Shown here: positions 1 to 8,633 of the stretch, in pieces
How positions within the stretch are numbered: the first letter of the stretch is position 1
Layout: each line of letters starts with the position of its first letter
Source: Rhizobium tumorigenes
GTDB lineage: Bacteria; Pseudomonadota; Alphaproteobacteria; Rhizobiales; Rhizobiaceae
Assembly (NCBI RefSeq): GCF_003240565.2
Contig: NZ_CP117255.1
Coordinates: 806,001-870,000, forward strand
DNA length: 64,000 nt
Reading direction: 5' to 3'
Made by a program: the position numbers and the translations under genes
The notes under the pieces: generated by a model
Databases searched by the model: none
What the model saw: the letters and a program-made list of their open reading frames with translations, nothing else
Told to the model about the DNA's origin: nothing

Positions 1-1074
1 GTCCGATGGATTGCCTAGTTTCATGAACTCCTCGAACAGAAGCCCGGCAGGCTCTCGGCCTTTGCAACGTCGTGTGATGATAGCCACGAGTTTCGAATGG
101 ATAGGAACCACGCGAAGTCCGGCCTTTGTCTTCGATTTCCTTTGATCGAACATGCCATCCGCACAGGCGGCAACGGTAAGGTCGGTTATCTCGGCCAAAC
201 GCATCCCGCTCAGTACGGAAATGAGGGCTAGCTCCTTCAGCTCATCGTTCCAGTCCAGCTTGCCGCCCCCACGCTTGGAGAAGGCATCTTTGTAGAGGAC
301 GCTTTCTAGCTCGCTGTCGGTGAACGGGCGCTCGACCTCCACAATTACGCCCTGCTTACCCCGCGCCTTTGGTATCTGTCCCTCCCATGGGTTCTTATCA
401 TTGCTGCTGACATGCCCTCGGGTTCGAAGGTGTTCCCAGTAGCCCGCGATAGCTCCCAGGTGCTTCTTCGCCGTCACCCGGGTCATCTTCGCGGGGTTGA
501 GGAGTTCACCGGTCACATACTGGCCAGCGATCTTCACGTTGATCTCGACGATGCTGAGGCCTTTCTCTTTTGACCAAGCAGCAAGCCGCTTTAGGATGCT
601 TCGGTAGTCAAGGGTGGTCTTGGGTGCCAGGTTGATCTCCGACAGCCACTGCTCGACGTGAGCATCAACATCGGCTTTGCCTTGCCAAGCGTTGTCGAAG
701 GAGGCCTGAGCAACAGGCTTGCGTCCTAGCGCATCACGCATCTGTCCGACGCTCTCTTCTATCTGGGAACGAACGTCAGGGTCTTGTTCAGCTACATACG
801 CCTCTCGGCTCAGCTGAGCGCGGAGGAGTGCATCGCTCAATGTATCGGGAACTAGTCGGCCACTTCGGATGTCCCGAAACAGGTCAACCATTTCCCTCTC
901 GCGTCGGTCTCGCCACCTTCGTGCGGCCATGAGATCGCCGGTACCTGTGCTTTCTACATAGTTCTGCTGGCCTTTGAAGTAGTCGCGGCAGTCTGCAGGA
1001 ACGCCGATTTTAAACTGGTATTTCGTTCCCTTGAGCCGAATGTGCCTGTTTGGCTTGCCTCGAACACCCGCCAT
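1..1074 (-). CDS. tyrosine-type integrase/recombinase, partial (N-terminal part)
   Basis: Reading leftward from an ATG at 1074, an open frame of 358 codons reaches the window edge without a stop. The N-terminus (VRGKPNRHIRLKGTKYQFKI) resembles the DUF6538 head found on many proteobacterial island integrases. A SAM-like core-binding region follows at about residues 135-225. The catalytic domain begins near residue 250: the first catalytic arginine is R292 in SGMRLAEI, and a lysine-rich beta turn (KSKTKAGLR, 313-321) follows. The HxxR box and the nucleophilic tyrosine would lie left of base 1. Family knowledge says such proteins integrate islands or prophages, often at tRNA 3' ends. The gene starts about 105 bp from a tRNA-Ser-like 3' end, so it is probably the integrase of an element extending left. 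Whether it is intact cannot be judged. Confidence 0.93.
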   Translation of the reverse strand, partial: MAGVRGKPNRHIRLKGTKYQFKIGVPADCRDYFKGQQNYVESTGTGDLMAARRWRDRREREMVDLFRDIRSGRLVPDTLSDALLRAQLSREAYVAEQDPDVRSQIEESVGQMRDALGRKPVAQASFDNAWQGKADVDAHVEQWLSEINLAPKTTLDYRSILKRLAAWSKEKGLSIVEINVKIAGQYVTGELLNPAKMTRVTAKKHLGAIAGYWEHLRTRGHVSSNDKNPWEGQIPKARGKQGVIVEVERPFTDSELESVLYKDAFSKRGGGKLDWNDELKELALISVLSGMRLAEITDLTVAACADGMFDQRKSKTKAGLRVVPIHSKLVAIITRRCKGREPAGLLFEEFMKLGNPSD

Positions 1075-1090
1075 CGAACCCTTCCTTGCT

Positions 1091-1116
1091 GATTTGTGCC
1101 AAAGATTTGTGCCAAA
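1091..1116. repeat. perfect 13-bp tandem repeat upstream of the integrase
   Basis: Two adjacent identical copies of GATTTGTGCCAAA occupy 1091-1103 and 1104-1116, just upstream of the integrase start. Short direct repeats in this position can be arm-type integrase or excisionase binding sites. That role is inferred. Confidence 0.6.
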
Positions 1117-1178
1117 TTCAGTTCGGATTACCCAATGATAACAATGGCGTCAATAGGTTAGGGTCCGATGGTGGAGCT

Positions 1179-1195
1179 TCCCTTCCTCTCCGCCA
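1179..1195 (+). other. putative att half-site: tRNA-Ser 3'-end fragment
   Basis: TCCCTTCCTCTCCGCCA matches the last bases of a typical bacterial tRNA-Ser: acceptor strand CCTCTCC, discriminator G and CCA. No D-arm, anticodon or complete T-arm precedes it, so it is only a fragment. Integrases next to such fragments commonly leave a duplicated tRNA 3' end at the distal junction. I infer that this is the chromosomal-side attachment site of the element whose integrase starts at 1074. Confidence 0.45.
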
Positions 1196-2075
1196 TTTGC
1201 CCGGCGATATTCCCTTACTTAATTCTACAGATTGCTGTGATTTATCGGGCGTTTGGATGCCTTGTCGGTCACGCGCGGCGTGTTGGCTCTGCAATGCTTT
1301 ATGATCCATGAACGATTGCCGTGAAGCATCTCGAAGCTGCAATCGCCTGAACGGCAGTGAATAGCGGCCACGGCTGATGCTTCGAATCGATCCACTTCCA
1401 TCGCAGATGACCTCCCTATGCTTCGTTGGATGCTTTACGCCTCTATCCCGGAACTCTGCCTTGCCCCTCGAACGCGACGACAGGGTACCGCATGACAACA
1501 GTGGCCACCAACATTGCACGAGCGCGCGACGCAGTCGGCTGCATGTCGACTTTAAGCTGTATTAGACTCACTCTGTTGTAGTGACGATTTCTGGCCGAGT
1601 GCGCCGAGGCTCATAAAGCTGAAGTGACGACGTTCGCCGGATCGGATGCTGATTCCACATCCGCACACTGTGCTCGAATCGCAGGCAGCAACCGCCTGTG
1701 CGAGCCGAATCGACGTCGAAGGCGTGTCCGTTCCCCGATCGGGAATCGTTGCCGGGCTGTTTCCAAATGTTGCCGCCTGCCGTGGAAATGCCGTACATGT
1801 GGCAGGGTTTCCGGGGATTTTGTGTGTCAGCGTCCCTCTCGAAAGCCTGTCACGGGCAGGCGCATTGCTGTTAAGTCCGTGCGAGATAAGGCTTTTTCTT
1901 AATAAAAGCTAAATAAACCGCCCTTCACCTCACCGTTTTGTGTCCTTTCGGCAACATGAATTGGGGAAGGGTCCCGCCAAAACCCCCTTCCGGCAAGATG
2001 TCGATTGCGTGACGGCGCCCGTCGGGTATTTTCAACAACGGAAGCGAGGGCGTGATCGTCCACTTCTTGAAACAT
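1196..2075. other. non-coding stretch between element edge and first porin
   Basis: About 880 bp hold only short frames with unconvincing, low-complexity translations, and no RNA gene was recognised. A 7-bp hairpin (GGAAGGG at 1965-1971 with CCCTTCC at 1985-1991) sits near the right side. The AT-rich patch at 1885-1920 could carry the porin promoter, but no clear -35/-10 pair was found. Confidence 0.5.
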
Positions 2076-2102
2076 GGGGATGGGGCAGGGAATGCCTTCG
2101 GG
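2076..2102 (+). promoter_or_regulatory. G-rich leader element of first porin (possible RNA G-quadruplex)
   Basis: Four G tracts (2076-2079, 2082-2085, 2088-2090, 2100-2102) are separated by loops of 2, 2 and 9 nt. The core GGGATGGGGCAGGG (2077-2090) recurs with one change ahead of the second porin at 3525-3538, at nearly the same distance from the start codon (57 and 60 nt). Conservation between the two leaders argues for a function; quadruplex folding is an inference. Confidence 0.45.
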
Positions 2103-2147
2103 TTAAAAATCCCAGACCCAATTGAAACTTTGAACTGGAGGTCAATC

Positions 2148-3209
2148 ATGAACATCAAGAGCCTACTTCTCGGCTCCGCTGCTGCCCTCGCAGCAGTATC
2201 CGGTGCTCACGCTGCAGACGCTATCGTAGCTGCTGAGCCTGAGCCGCTTGAATACGTCCGCATCTGCGATGCATACGGCGCTGGCTACTTCTACATCCCA
2301 GGCACGGAAACCTGCCTCAAGATCGGCGGCATGGTTCGTACCGAAGCTCAGTGGCATGACCCCTACGCTGTAGGCGCACGCTTCAAGGTTGGTACAGAAT
2401 GGCACACCCGCGCTGAACTCAACGTCGACACTGCATCGGACACGGAATACGGTCCGCTGAAGACCAACATGGTCTACCGTTTCGACTCGACCGAAGGCAA
2501 CAACTCTTCGAAGGTTCTCTTCGCAACCATCAGCCTCGGCGGCTTCATCGTTGGTAAGACCGACTCGCAGTACAACCAGTGGATCGGTTATGCTGGTAAC
2601 GTCATCAACGACGACATCATCGGCGACGGACCTTACGAACTGAACCAGCTCTCCTACGTTTACGACGGCGGCAACGGCTTCACGGGCGTTCTGTCGGTTG
2701 AAGACAGCCAGTCTGGCGCTGGTGCAATCGACCCGAACACGGGCCGTAACGAATCTGACCACTACACGCCTGACTTCGTTGCCGGCCTCGGCTACAAGAC
2801 TGGCATGTTCGGCCTGAAGGTTGTCGGCGGCTACGACTCGGTTGTTGAAGAAGGCGCTGTCAAGGCTCGCCTCGACCTCGACTTCGGCACGTTCTCTGCC
2901 TTCTTGCTCGGCCAGTACAACACTGACGGCAACAAGATCAACCGCTACGCCAATGGCGATGCTAGCGGCGCTTCGACCGGCGATTGGCAGGTTTGGGGTG
3001 GCACGACTGTTAAGTTCAACGACAAGCTCGAGTGGAACACTCAGGTTTCGTATGCTGACAGCAAGACACTCTCTGCTACGACGAACCTCAACGTTTTCGT
3101 TGCTAAGGGCTTCAAGATCCAGCCAGAAGTCACCTACACCAAGTACGACAACGCTGTTCTCGACGACAATACCGTTTCCGGTATCCTTCGCTTCCAGCGC
3201 ACGTTCTAA
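2148..3209 (+). CDS. ropA: outer membrane porin, RopA family (first copy)
   Basis: This 353-residue precursor has a signal peptide (MNIKSLLLGSAAALAAVSG, cleavage after AHA near residue 22). The conserved mature start has RICDAYGAGYFYIPGTETCL, with the cysteine pair typical of alphaproteobacterial porins. Alternating polar/aromatic beta strands follow, and it ends in a terminal phenylalanine (FQRTF) as needed for BAM assembly. The family forms trimeric 16-strand general diffusion channels. The ATG at 2148 is chosen because it follows CTGGAGG and begins the signal peptide; the longer upstream frame has no support. A strong terminator follows, so it is monocistronic. It is paralogous to the next gene: the first 60 residues are nearly identical and the surface-loop regions diverge. 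Confidence 0.95.
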   Translation: MNIKSLLLGSAAALAAVSGAHAADAIVAAEPEPLEYVRICDAYGAGYFYIPGTETCLKIGGMVRTEAQWHDPYAVGARFKVGTEWHTRAELNVDTASDTEYGPLKTNMVYRFDSTEGNNSSKVLFATISLGGFIVGKTDSQYNQWIGYAGNVINDDIIGDGPYELNQLSYVYDGGNGFTGVLSVEDSQSGAGAIDPNTGRNESDHYTPDFVAGLGYKTGMFGLKVVGGYDSVVEEGAVKARLDLDFGTFSAFLLGQYNTDGNKINRYANGDASGASTGDWQVWGGTTVKFNDKLEWNTQVSYADSKTLSATTNLNVFVAKGFKIQPEVTYTKYDNAVLDDNTVSGILRFQRTF

Positions 3210-3237
3210 TTCAACTCGACTTCGGTCGATTGAAAGG

Positions 3238-3264
3238 AGCCCGGCTTTCGAGCCGGGCTTTTTC
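3238..3264 (+). terminator. rho-independent terminator of first porin
   Basis: The stem AGCCCGGCT/AGCCGGGCT with a TTCG-containing loop is followed by a T tract, 28 bp after the porin stop codon. Confidence 0.9.
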
Positions 3265-3506
3265 GTTTTTACTTTTTGCTCGTTTACCAGGCATTGTGGC
3301 TGTTGCCTTTCAGGCTGCGAGGGGCGTAAGTCGGATGACCGCGTTTCATGACAGAATTATCACAGTTTCGTGACGTGATTTTTGTGCAACGCACCAATCC
3401 AAAGCTTCGTCACAAACGGTCGCTGTTACGCATTGATATTTCATTGTTATATTCAATCGCTATGGTCTGCTCAGAACCGAAGCAGACGCGCTTTGGTTCT
3501 CCCCAA
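3265..3506. other. intergenic region upstream of second porin
   Basis: This region is more AT-rich than its surroundings and has no credible gene. TATATT near 3450 may be the -10 of the second porin promoter, with a weak TTAC-like -35 about 16 bp upstream. Beyond this nothing stands out. Confidence 0.35.
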
Positions 3507-3538
3507 GGGGGGGTCACAAATACAGGGATGGGGTAGGG
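3507..3538 (+). promoter_or_regulatory. G-rich leader element of second porin
   Basis: A run of seven G (3507-3513) is followed, after 11 nt, by G tracts at 3525-3527, 3530-3533 and 3536-3538 separated by 2-nt loops. The last three tracts form GGGATGGGGTAGGG, 13 of 14 identical to the element before the first porin. A small CCCC/GGGG hairpin (3501-3510) overlaps the first run. A leader role in translation or mRNA stability is inferred. Confidence 0.45.
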
Positions 3539-3598
3539 CACGCCGAGTTTCGGCGCGACATCTCACGCCCAGTCGTCTTTTGATTGGAGCTAACTGCA

Positions 3599-4660
3599 AT
3601 GAACATTAAAAGCCTTCTTCTCGGCTCGGCTGCTGCCCTCTCGGTAGTATCCGGTGCACACGCTGCCGACGCCATCGTCGCTGCTGAACCTGAGCCGCTG
3701 GAATACGTCCGCATCTGCGACGCTTACGGCGCTGGCTACTTCTACATCCCGGGCACGGAAACCTGCATCAAGATCGGCGGCAAGGTTCGTTCTGACGTCA
3801 GCTGGTACAACGCTTACAAGGCCGGCCAGGACGCTGCTGCTCGCGGCACATACTGGAAGACCCGCGCTGAACTTTCGATCGACACCGCAAGTGACACCGA
3901 ATATGGCGCCCTGAAGACTGACGCCGTTTTCCGCTTCGAGTCGGCTGAAGGTGCGAACACCAACAAGCTTCTCTGGGCCAACATCAGCCTGGGTGGTTTC
4001 CTCGTCGGTAAGAACGACTCGGTCTACTCGACCTTCCTCGGCTACGCTGGCGACGTCATCAACGACGACATCATCGAATACGGCATCAACGGCACCGACG
4101 AACTGAACCAGCTGACATACGCCTACGACTCTGGCACCGGCTTCACGGCTGTTGCTTCGCTCGAAGACAGCACCAACGGCACTGCAGCTGGCGCCAATGG
4201 CGAGAACAGCTCGGATCACTACGCTCCGGACGGCGTTCTCGGTCTCGGCTACAAGGCCGGCGCTTTCAACTTCCGCGTTGTCGGCGGCTACGACTCGATC
4301 GTCGAAGAAGGCGCTGTCAAGGCTCGCGTCGATGCCAAGTTCGGCGGCTTCACCGCCTTCCTCATGGGTGGCTACAACACCGATGGCAACAAGCTCAACA
4401 AGTATGCTGGTGCCGGCGGTGCTGGTATCGGTTGGGGCGACTGGGCTGTCTGGGGCGGCGTTGGTCAGCAGATCAACGACAAGCTGAAGGCCAACGTGCA
4501 GCTCGCTTACGACGACAAGAAGACTTTCGCAGCAACGGGCAACCTGAAGTTCAACCCGGTCAAGAACCTGCTCATCGAGCCGGAAGTCACCTACGCCAAC
4601 TACGACAGCGTCAACAAGGATACCTGGTCTGGCATCATCCGCTTCCAGCGTTCGTTCTAA
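3599..4660 (+). CDS. outer membrane porin, RopA family (second copy)
   Basis: This is also a 353-residue precursor, with signal peptide MNIKSLLLGSAAALSVVSG, the same mature N-terminus (RICDAYGAGYFYIPGTETC) and a C-terminal phenylalanine (FQRSF). The ATG at 3599 follows TTGGAGC at a good distance; a start five codons upstream lies before that ribosome site. Strands and the FLVGKND region are conserved with the first copy, while loops such as NAYKAGQDAAARGTYW differ, so the pair may differ in permeability or phage/antibody recognition. It has its own leader and terminator, so each porin can be expressed separately. Confidence 0.95.
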   Translation: MNIKSLLLGSAAALSVVSGAHAADAIVAAEPEPLEYVRICDAYGAGYFYIPGTETCIKIGGKVRSDVSWYNAYKAGQDAAARGTYWKTRAELSIDTASDTEYGALKTDAVFRFESAEGANTNKLLWANISLGGFLVGKNDSVYSTFLGYAGDVINDDIIEYGINGTDELNQLTYAYDSGTGFTAVASLEDSTNGTAAGANGENSSDHYAPDGVLGLGYKAGAFNFRVVGGYDSIVEEGAVKARVDAKFGGFTAFLMGGYNTDGNKLNKYAGAGGAGIGWGDWAVWGGVGQQINDKLKANVQLAYDDKKTFAATGNLKFNPVKNLLIEPEVTYANYDSVNKDTWSGIIRFQRSF

Positions 4661-4691
4661 TACTAAGTTGATCTAACCTCCTGTCAAAGAG

Positions 4692-4722
4692 ATGGCCCGG
4701 TATCCCAGCCGGGCCATTTTTC
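4692..4722 (+). terminator. rho-independent terminator of second porin
   Basis: The stem ATGGCCCGG with CCGGGCCAT is followed by TTTTT, about 30 bp after the porin stop. Confidence 0.9.
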
Positions 4723-4837
4723 GTGCCTACAATTTCGTGCCTTTGAGATCGAAAATTTAAGCGTGTGCGAAATCCAATCCTGTCAGTGGCTGGGAGGTGT
4801 GCGCACCCAACGAATCGGACAGCTACGGCAAGCCACT

Positions 4838-6916
4838 TCAGCCGCGTCCGTGGATAAGGTCCTGTTCGATATCGCTCTTTTGTCCAAGCCGAGCCTTGTA
4901 GACCTCATAGTTTTCCATCACCCTCTGCACATAATTGCGGGTTTCCGGAAAGGGAATGCGCTCGATCCAGTCGACGACTTCGTCCATCGACTTGCCGCGC
5001 GGGTCGCCGTAGCGGCTGATCCACTCGGGCACTTTTTTCGGACCGGCATTATAGGCGACGAAGGTCAGGATATAGGATCCGCCGAATGCATCTATCTGCT
5101 CGCCGAGATAATGCGAGCCGAGCGTTGCATTGTAGCCGGCATCTTTCGTCAGCCGGTCGGCGGAGTAGACGATTCCGTGGCGACCGGCCACAGCCTTGGC
5201 GGTCTTCGGTAGCAATTGCAGCAGTCCACGGGCATCTGCGGACGAGACGGCCTGCGGATTGAAGGCGCTTTCCTGCCGGGCGATGGCATAAGCCATGGCT
5301 TTTCCCGAGCCGGCGATATTGGCATCGTCGGGAATGACGCCGATCGGAAAGGCAAGCGCTGCGACATCGACGCCGCGCCCATAGGCGATCTTGCCGACCT
5401 GCAGCGACAGTTGGTGATTGCCGGACTGCTCGGCGCTGGCCGCAAGCAGGGCGATTTCGCCCGGGCTTTGCAGTTGCTGTGCGAGCGCGCGATAGAGACT
5501 GTCGGCGCGCCAGCCATTGCCGGCCGCCTCAAGGCGCGCGATTGCCAGCACCGCTTCGCGTGATTGAAAGCGCTGCCGGTCTTCCGGCGAAGGCGAGGGG
5601 TAGGTCACGTCCAGCATCTGCCGTCCGAGCTTTTTTGCGGCGAGCTGTCCGTAGAACGTGCTCGGAAGGGCGGCGGCCTTGGCATAAAAATCACTGGCCT
5701 TGCCTGGGCCGCCGGCTTCTGCCGCACGTCCGAGCCAATACCAGGCGCGAGAGACGGAGATCGGTCCGTTCGACACGCCGAGGATCTTGCGAAAATGCGT
5801 TGCTGCCGTGGCGGGATCCTTCAGGCCGCGCAGCGCATACCAGCCTGCATGAAACTCCGCTTCGCCGACATCGACCGGGGTGACGGCGACGTTGTCGTCG
5901 GCAATTCTGTATGCCGCCTTGTAGTTACCTTCGTCGACAAGGCCGCGGCTGACGATTCGCTGCTCGTCCCACCACTGGCTCGCGTCGATCAACAGGCTGC
6001 GATCGCGCGGCATTTGGGCCAACAGGGCTGCAGCAGCGTCGTAGTTTTCCTTGCGCCGCTCAAATTCAACCCGCATGAACAAGTATGCCGGATCGCTTTT
6101 CCACTGCGGTGAGATGTTGGCAAGCAGGCTCGCAGCCTTGGGGCTTCGATCATTGACAGCTGCCCACGCAGTATAAAGCGATTGCGCCTTGCCGAGATCC
6201 CCAAAACGCTGCGCCTGCGCTGTCTTGCTCCGGTAGAGCAGAAGATCCATGCGTGCCTTGTGGTCGGCGGGGCTGAGCAGGCCGCCGAAAGCTGCCAGAT
6301 ATTTGTCCTCGAGCGGTGCGTCCAGCGTCTGGTTTCGCCAGACGTTGCGGATATAGGCGGCGGCCTGGGCGGGCTTTCCGACGGCAATGAGGGCCTTTGA
6401 CAGCACGAATGCACCTTCCGGCGTTTCCGGTGCGGTGTCTCCGAACGCGGCGAGCACCTCGGCCGTTGGCGGGTTCTCGTTGTAGATCGCCCGCTCGGAG
6501 AAGCCACGCAGACTGGCGAGCCCCGGCCAGCCGGCAAGTTCTTGCGAGGCGGAAGCAATTTCTGCGGACGGTATTCCGGTCTGTCCTGACGTGGCGATGG
6601 CCCAGGTGAGGATGTGGCGGTCCAGCGTTCCGCGCGCCATGCCGTTGCGAACGGCAATGGCCTGCAGAGGCTTCCGGTTCGACAGCGAGTCGAGGCCGGC
6701 CTTAAGATCGGCGCTGGCAGGCGCAATGTTGGAAGCGCGTGGAATTGAGCCGGTGATCAGCGGATCGTTCGGAATTGCCATGGCGACTGAAGTCTGCGGT
6801 TGCTGGGCCGGATCAGGGACGCTTTCCATCGGCAGCCCGGCCGCAAGGCAGCCCCAGGCAATGGCAAGGCCTGTGGCGGACACGACCAGGATCGATTTGT
6901 TCATCCGGCTACTCAC
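4838..6916 (-). CDS. soluble-type lytic murein transglycosylase (Slt family)
   Basis: This 692-residue exported protein has an N-terminal signal segment (KSILVVSATGLAIAWGCLAA). A long alpha-helical superhelical region follows, and the C-terminal SLT catalytic domain is at about residues 530-670. The catalytic glutamate lies in ARQESAFNPQAVS, followed by GLLQLLP and the FVAYNAGP motif of family 1 transglycosylases. The enzyme cleaves peptidoglycan between MurNAc and GlcNAc to form anhydro-muropeptides in the periplasm. A GTG start at 6916 fits GAGGGG 12 nt upstream; an ATG four codons later is possible. It diverges from dapA, another cell-wall-related gene. Confidence 0.93.
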   Translation of the reverse strand: MSSRMNKSILVVSATGLAIAWGCLAAGLPMESVPDPAQQPQTSVAMAIPNDPLITGSIPRASNIAPASADLKAGLDSLSNRKPLQAIAVRNGMARGTLDRHILTWAIATSGQTGIPSAEIASASQELAGWPGLASLRGFSERAIYNENPPTAEVLAAFGDTAPETPEGAFVLSKALIAVGKPAQAAAYIRNVWRNQTLDAPLEDKYLAAFGGLLSPADHKARMDLLLYRSKTAQAQRFGDLGKAQSLYTAWAAVNDRSPKAASLLANISPQWKSDPAYLFMRVEFERRKENYDAAAALLAQMPRDRSLLIDASQWWDEQRIVSRGLVDEGNYKAAYRIADDNVAVTPVDVGEAEFHAGWYALRGLKDPATAATHFRKILGVSNGPISVSRAWYWLGRAAEAGGPGKASDFYAKAAALPSTFYGQLAAKKLGRQMLDVTYPSPSPEDRQRFQSREAVLAIARLEAAGNGWRADSLYRALAQQLQSPGEIALLAASAEQSGNHQLSLQVGKIAYGRGVDVAALAFPIGVIPDDANIAGSGKAMAYAIARQESAFNPQAVSSADARGLLQLLPKTAKAVAGRHGIVYSADRLTKDAGYNATLGSHYLGEQIDAFGGSYILTFVAYNAGPKKVPEWISRYGDPRGKSMDEVVDWIERIPFPETRNYVQRVMENYEVYKARLGQKSDIEQDLIHGRG

Positions 6917-7121
6917 GCGAATTCAGATCCCCTCAATCTGCCGAAAGCCATCTTAACGAAACCTTAGCGCATGCACGAATTATCGATCAATTGTGATACC
7001 AGAATTAGCAAACGAAGCTACAAAGCGCGCTTGTCGGAGCCAGATGGCCGCTTTATGGTGCGCAGATTCATAACCAAGGATTGCGGCCGAAGCGTGAAAT
7101 GCCAGGCCTTGAGGAGTTTGC

Positions 7122-8006
7122 ATGTTCAGGGGATCAATTCCCGCTCTCGTAACGCCCTTCACCGCTGCGGGCGCCGTCGATGAAGCTTCGTTTGCCGCGC
7201 ACGTAGAATGGCAGATCACCGAGGGGAGCAGCGGACTTGTCCCCGTCGGCACCACCGGCGAATCGCCGACCTTGTCGCATGCCGAGCACAAGCGCGTCGT
7301 CGAGCTGTGCATCGAGGTCGCTGCCAAGCGCGTTCCCGTCATGGCAGGCGCTGGATCCAACAATACGCGTGAAGCGATCGAACTGGCACAGCATGCCGAA
7401 AAGGTCGGCGCGAATGCGGTCCTGGTCGTCACGCCCTATTACAACAAGCCGACACAGAAAGGGCTCTACGCTCACTTCTCGGCGATTGCGGAGGCTGTGA
7501 AGCTACCGATCTACATCTACAATATTCCAGGCCGCTCCGTCGTCGACATGACGCCGGAAACCATGGGCTCGCTGGCAAAGGCGTATGGCAATATTGTTGG
7601 CGTCAAGGATGCAACAGGCAAGATCGAGCGGGTTTCCGAGCAGCGCATCACCTGCGGCAATGATTTTCATCAGTTGTCGGGCGAGGATGCCACTGCTCTC
7701 GGCTTCAACGCCCATGGTGGGGTCGGGTGCATTTCGGTGACGGCAAACGTCGCTCCACGCCTCTGTTCCGAGTTGCAGAAGGCGACCCTTGCCGGGGATT
7801 ACAAGGCGGCGCTTTCGATCCAGGACCGGTTGATGCCGCTGCACAAGGCGATCTTTCTCGAGCCCGGTCTTTGCGGTGCCAAATACGGCCTGTCGCGTCT
7901 CGAGCGGATGAGCCGCCATGTTCGCTCGCCGCTGCTATCGACGCTGGAGCCGGGCACGGAAGCAGAGATCGATGCTGCCATGCGCCACGCCGGCCTGCTG
8001 AATTGA
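7122..8006 (+). CDS. dapA: 4-hydroxy-tetrahydrodipicolinate synthase
   Basis: The 294 residues match the usual DapA length. Active-site residues are visible: T44/T45 in PVGTTGES, Y133 in YIYNIPGRS, Schiff-base K162 in GVKDAT, and the YYNKP segment at 106-110. It condenses pyruvate with aspartate semialdehyde at the first committed step of lysine and meso-diaminopimelate synthesis in the cytoplasm. The ATG follows GAGGAG with good spacing. It is the first rightward gene before smpB, an arrangement common in Rhizobiales. Confidence 0.96.
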   Translation: MFRGSIPALVTPFTAAGAVDEASFAAHVEWQITEGSSGLVPVGTTGESPTLSHAEHKRVVELCIEVAAKRVPVMAGAGSNNTREAIELAQHAEKVGANAVLVVTPYYNKPTQKGLYAHFSAIAEAVKLPIYIYNIPGRSVVDMTPETMGSLAKAYGNIVGVKDATGKIERVSEQRITCGNDFHQLSGEDATALGFNAHGGVGCISVTANVAPRLCSELQKATLAGDYKAALSIQDRLMPLHKAIFLEPGLCGAKYGLSRLERMSRHVRSPLLSTLEPGTEAEIDAAMRHAGLLN

Positions 8007-8153
8007 TGGGTTGAAGCGAAGGCGGCGGCGTTCGTCGCCGTCGCGTCTTCACAATCCGGTCATACTCCCCTATCTAGGGCGCTGAACATCATTGCGGCCT
8101 GCATTTTCCTATGTTTGAGCGCCGCCGGTACCCGAGGGACGGAACAACAGATC

Positions 8154-8633
8154 ATGGCACCCAAAGGCAGCCAACGCGTCGTCAAGAAAGTTGTCGCCGA
8201 TAACCGCAAGGCCCGCTACAACTACGAAATCCTCGACACCTATGAAGCCGGCATCATGCTCATGGGGACCGAGGTGAAGGCTTTGCGCGACGGCAAGGCA
8301 AATATCGCCGACAGCTACGCCTCGGACGAAGGCGGCGAGATCTGGCTGATCAATTCCTATCTGCCGGAATATCTGCAGGCCAATCGCTTCAATCACGAGC
8401 CCCGCCGTCGCCGCAAGCTGCTGCTGACCGCCCGCGAGATCAACAGGCTTCGCGTCGGCATCAATCGTGAGGGCATGACCCTCATTCCGCTGAAGATCTA
8501 TTTTAACGATCAGGGTCGCGCAAAGCTCGAACTGGCTCTCGCCAAGGGCAAGAAGCTGCACGACAAGCGCCAGACGGAAAAAGAACGCGACTGGAACCGC
8601 CAGAAGACCCGAATTCTGAAGGACAATGGCTGA
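8154..8633 (+). CDS. smpB: SsrA-binding protein SmpB
   Basis: The 159-residue product shows the SmpB fold sequence: [20 protein letters not shown] near the start, then [16 protein letters not shown], and a basic C-terminal tail ([20 protein letters not shown]). It binds tmRNA and brings it to stalled ribosomes for trans-translation. ATG 8154 ([12 protein letters not shown]) is preferred over upstream in-frame codons because family members begin there and GAGGGA lies upstream. Its stop overlaps the start of the next gene (TGATG), so the two are probably translated together. Confidence 0.96.
   Translation: MAPKGSQRVVKKVVADNRKARYNYEILDTYEAGIMLMGTEVKALRDGKANIADSYASDEGGEIWLINSYLPEYLQANRFNHEPRRRRKLLLTAREINRLRVGINREGMTLIPLKIYFNDQGRAKLELALAKGKKLHDKRQTEKERDWNRQKTRILKDNG

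Noticed and set aside
1165..1195. Complete tRNA gene
   Set aside because: Only the acceptor 3' strand and CCA are present; no D-arm, anticodon arm or pairing 5' strand lies upstream.
1118..1902. Several frames of 60-130 codons in the gap before the first porin
   Set aside because: They overlap on both strands, have no ribosome sites and give low-complexity translations.
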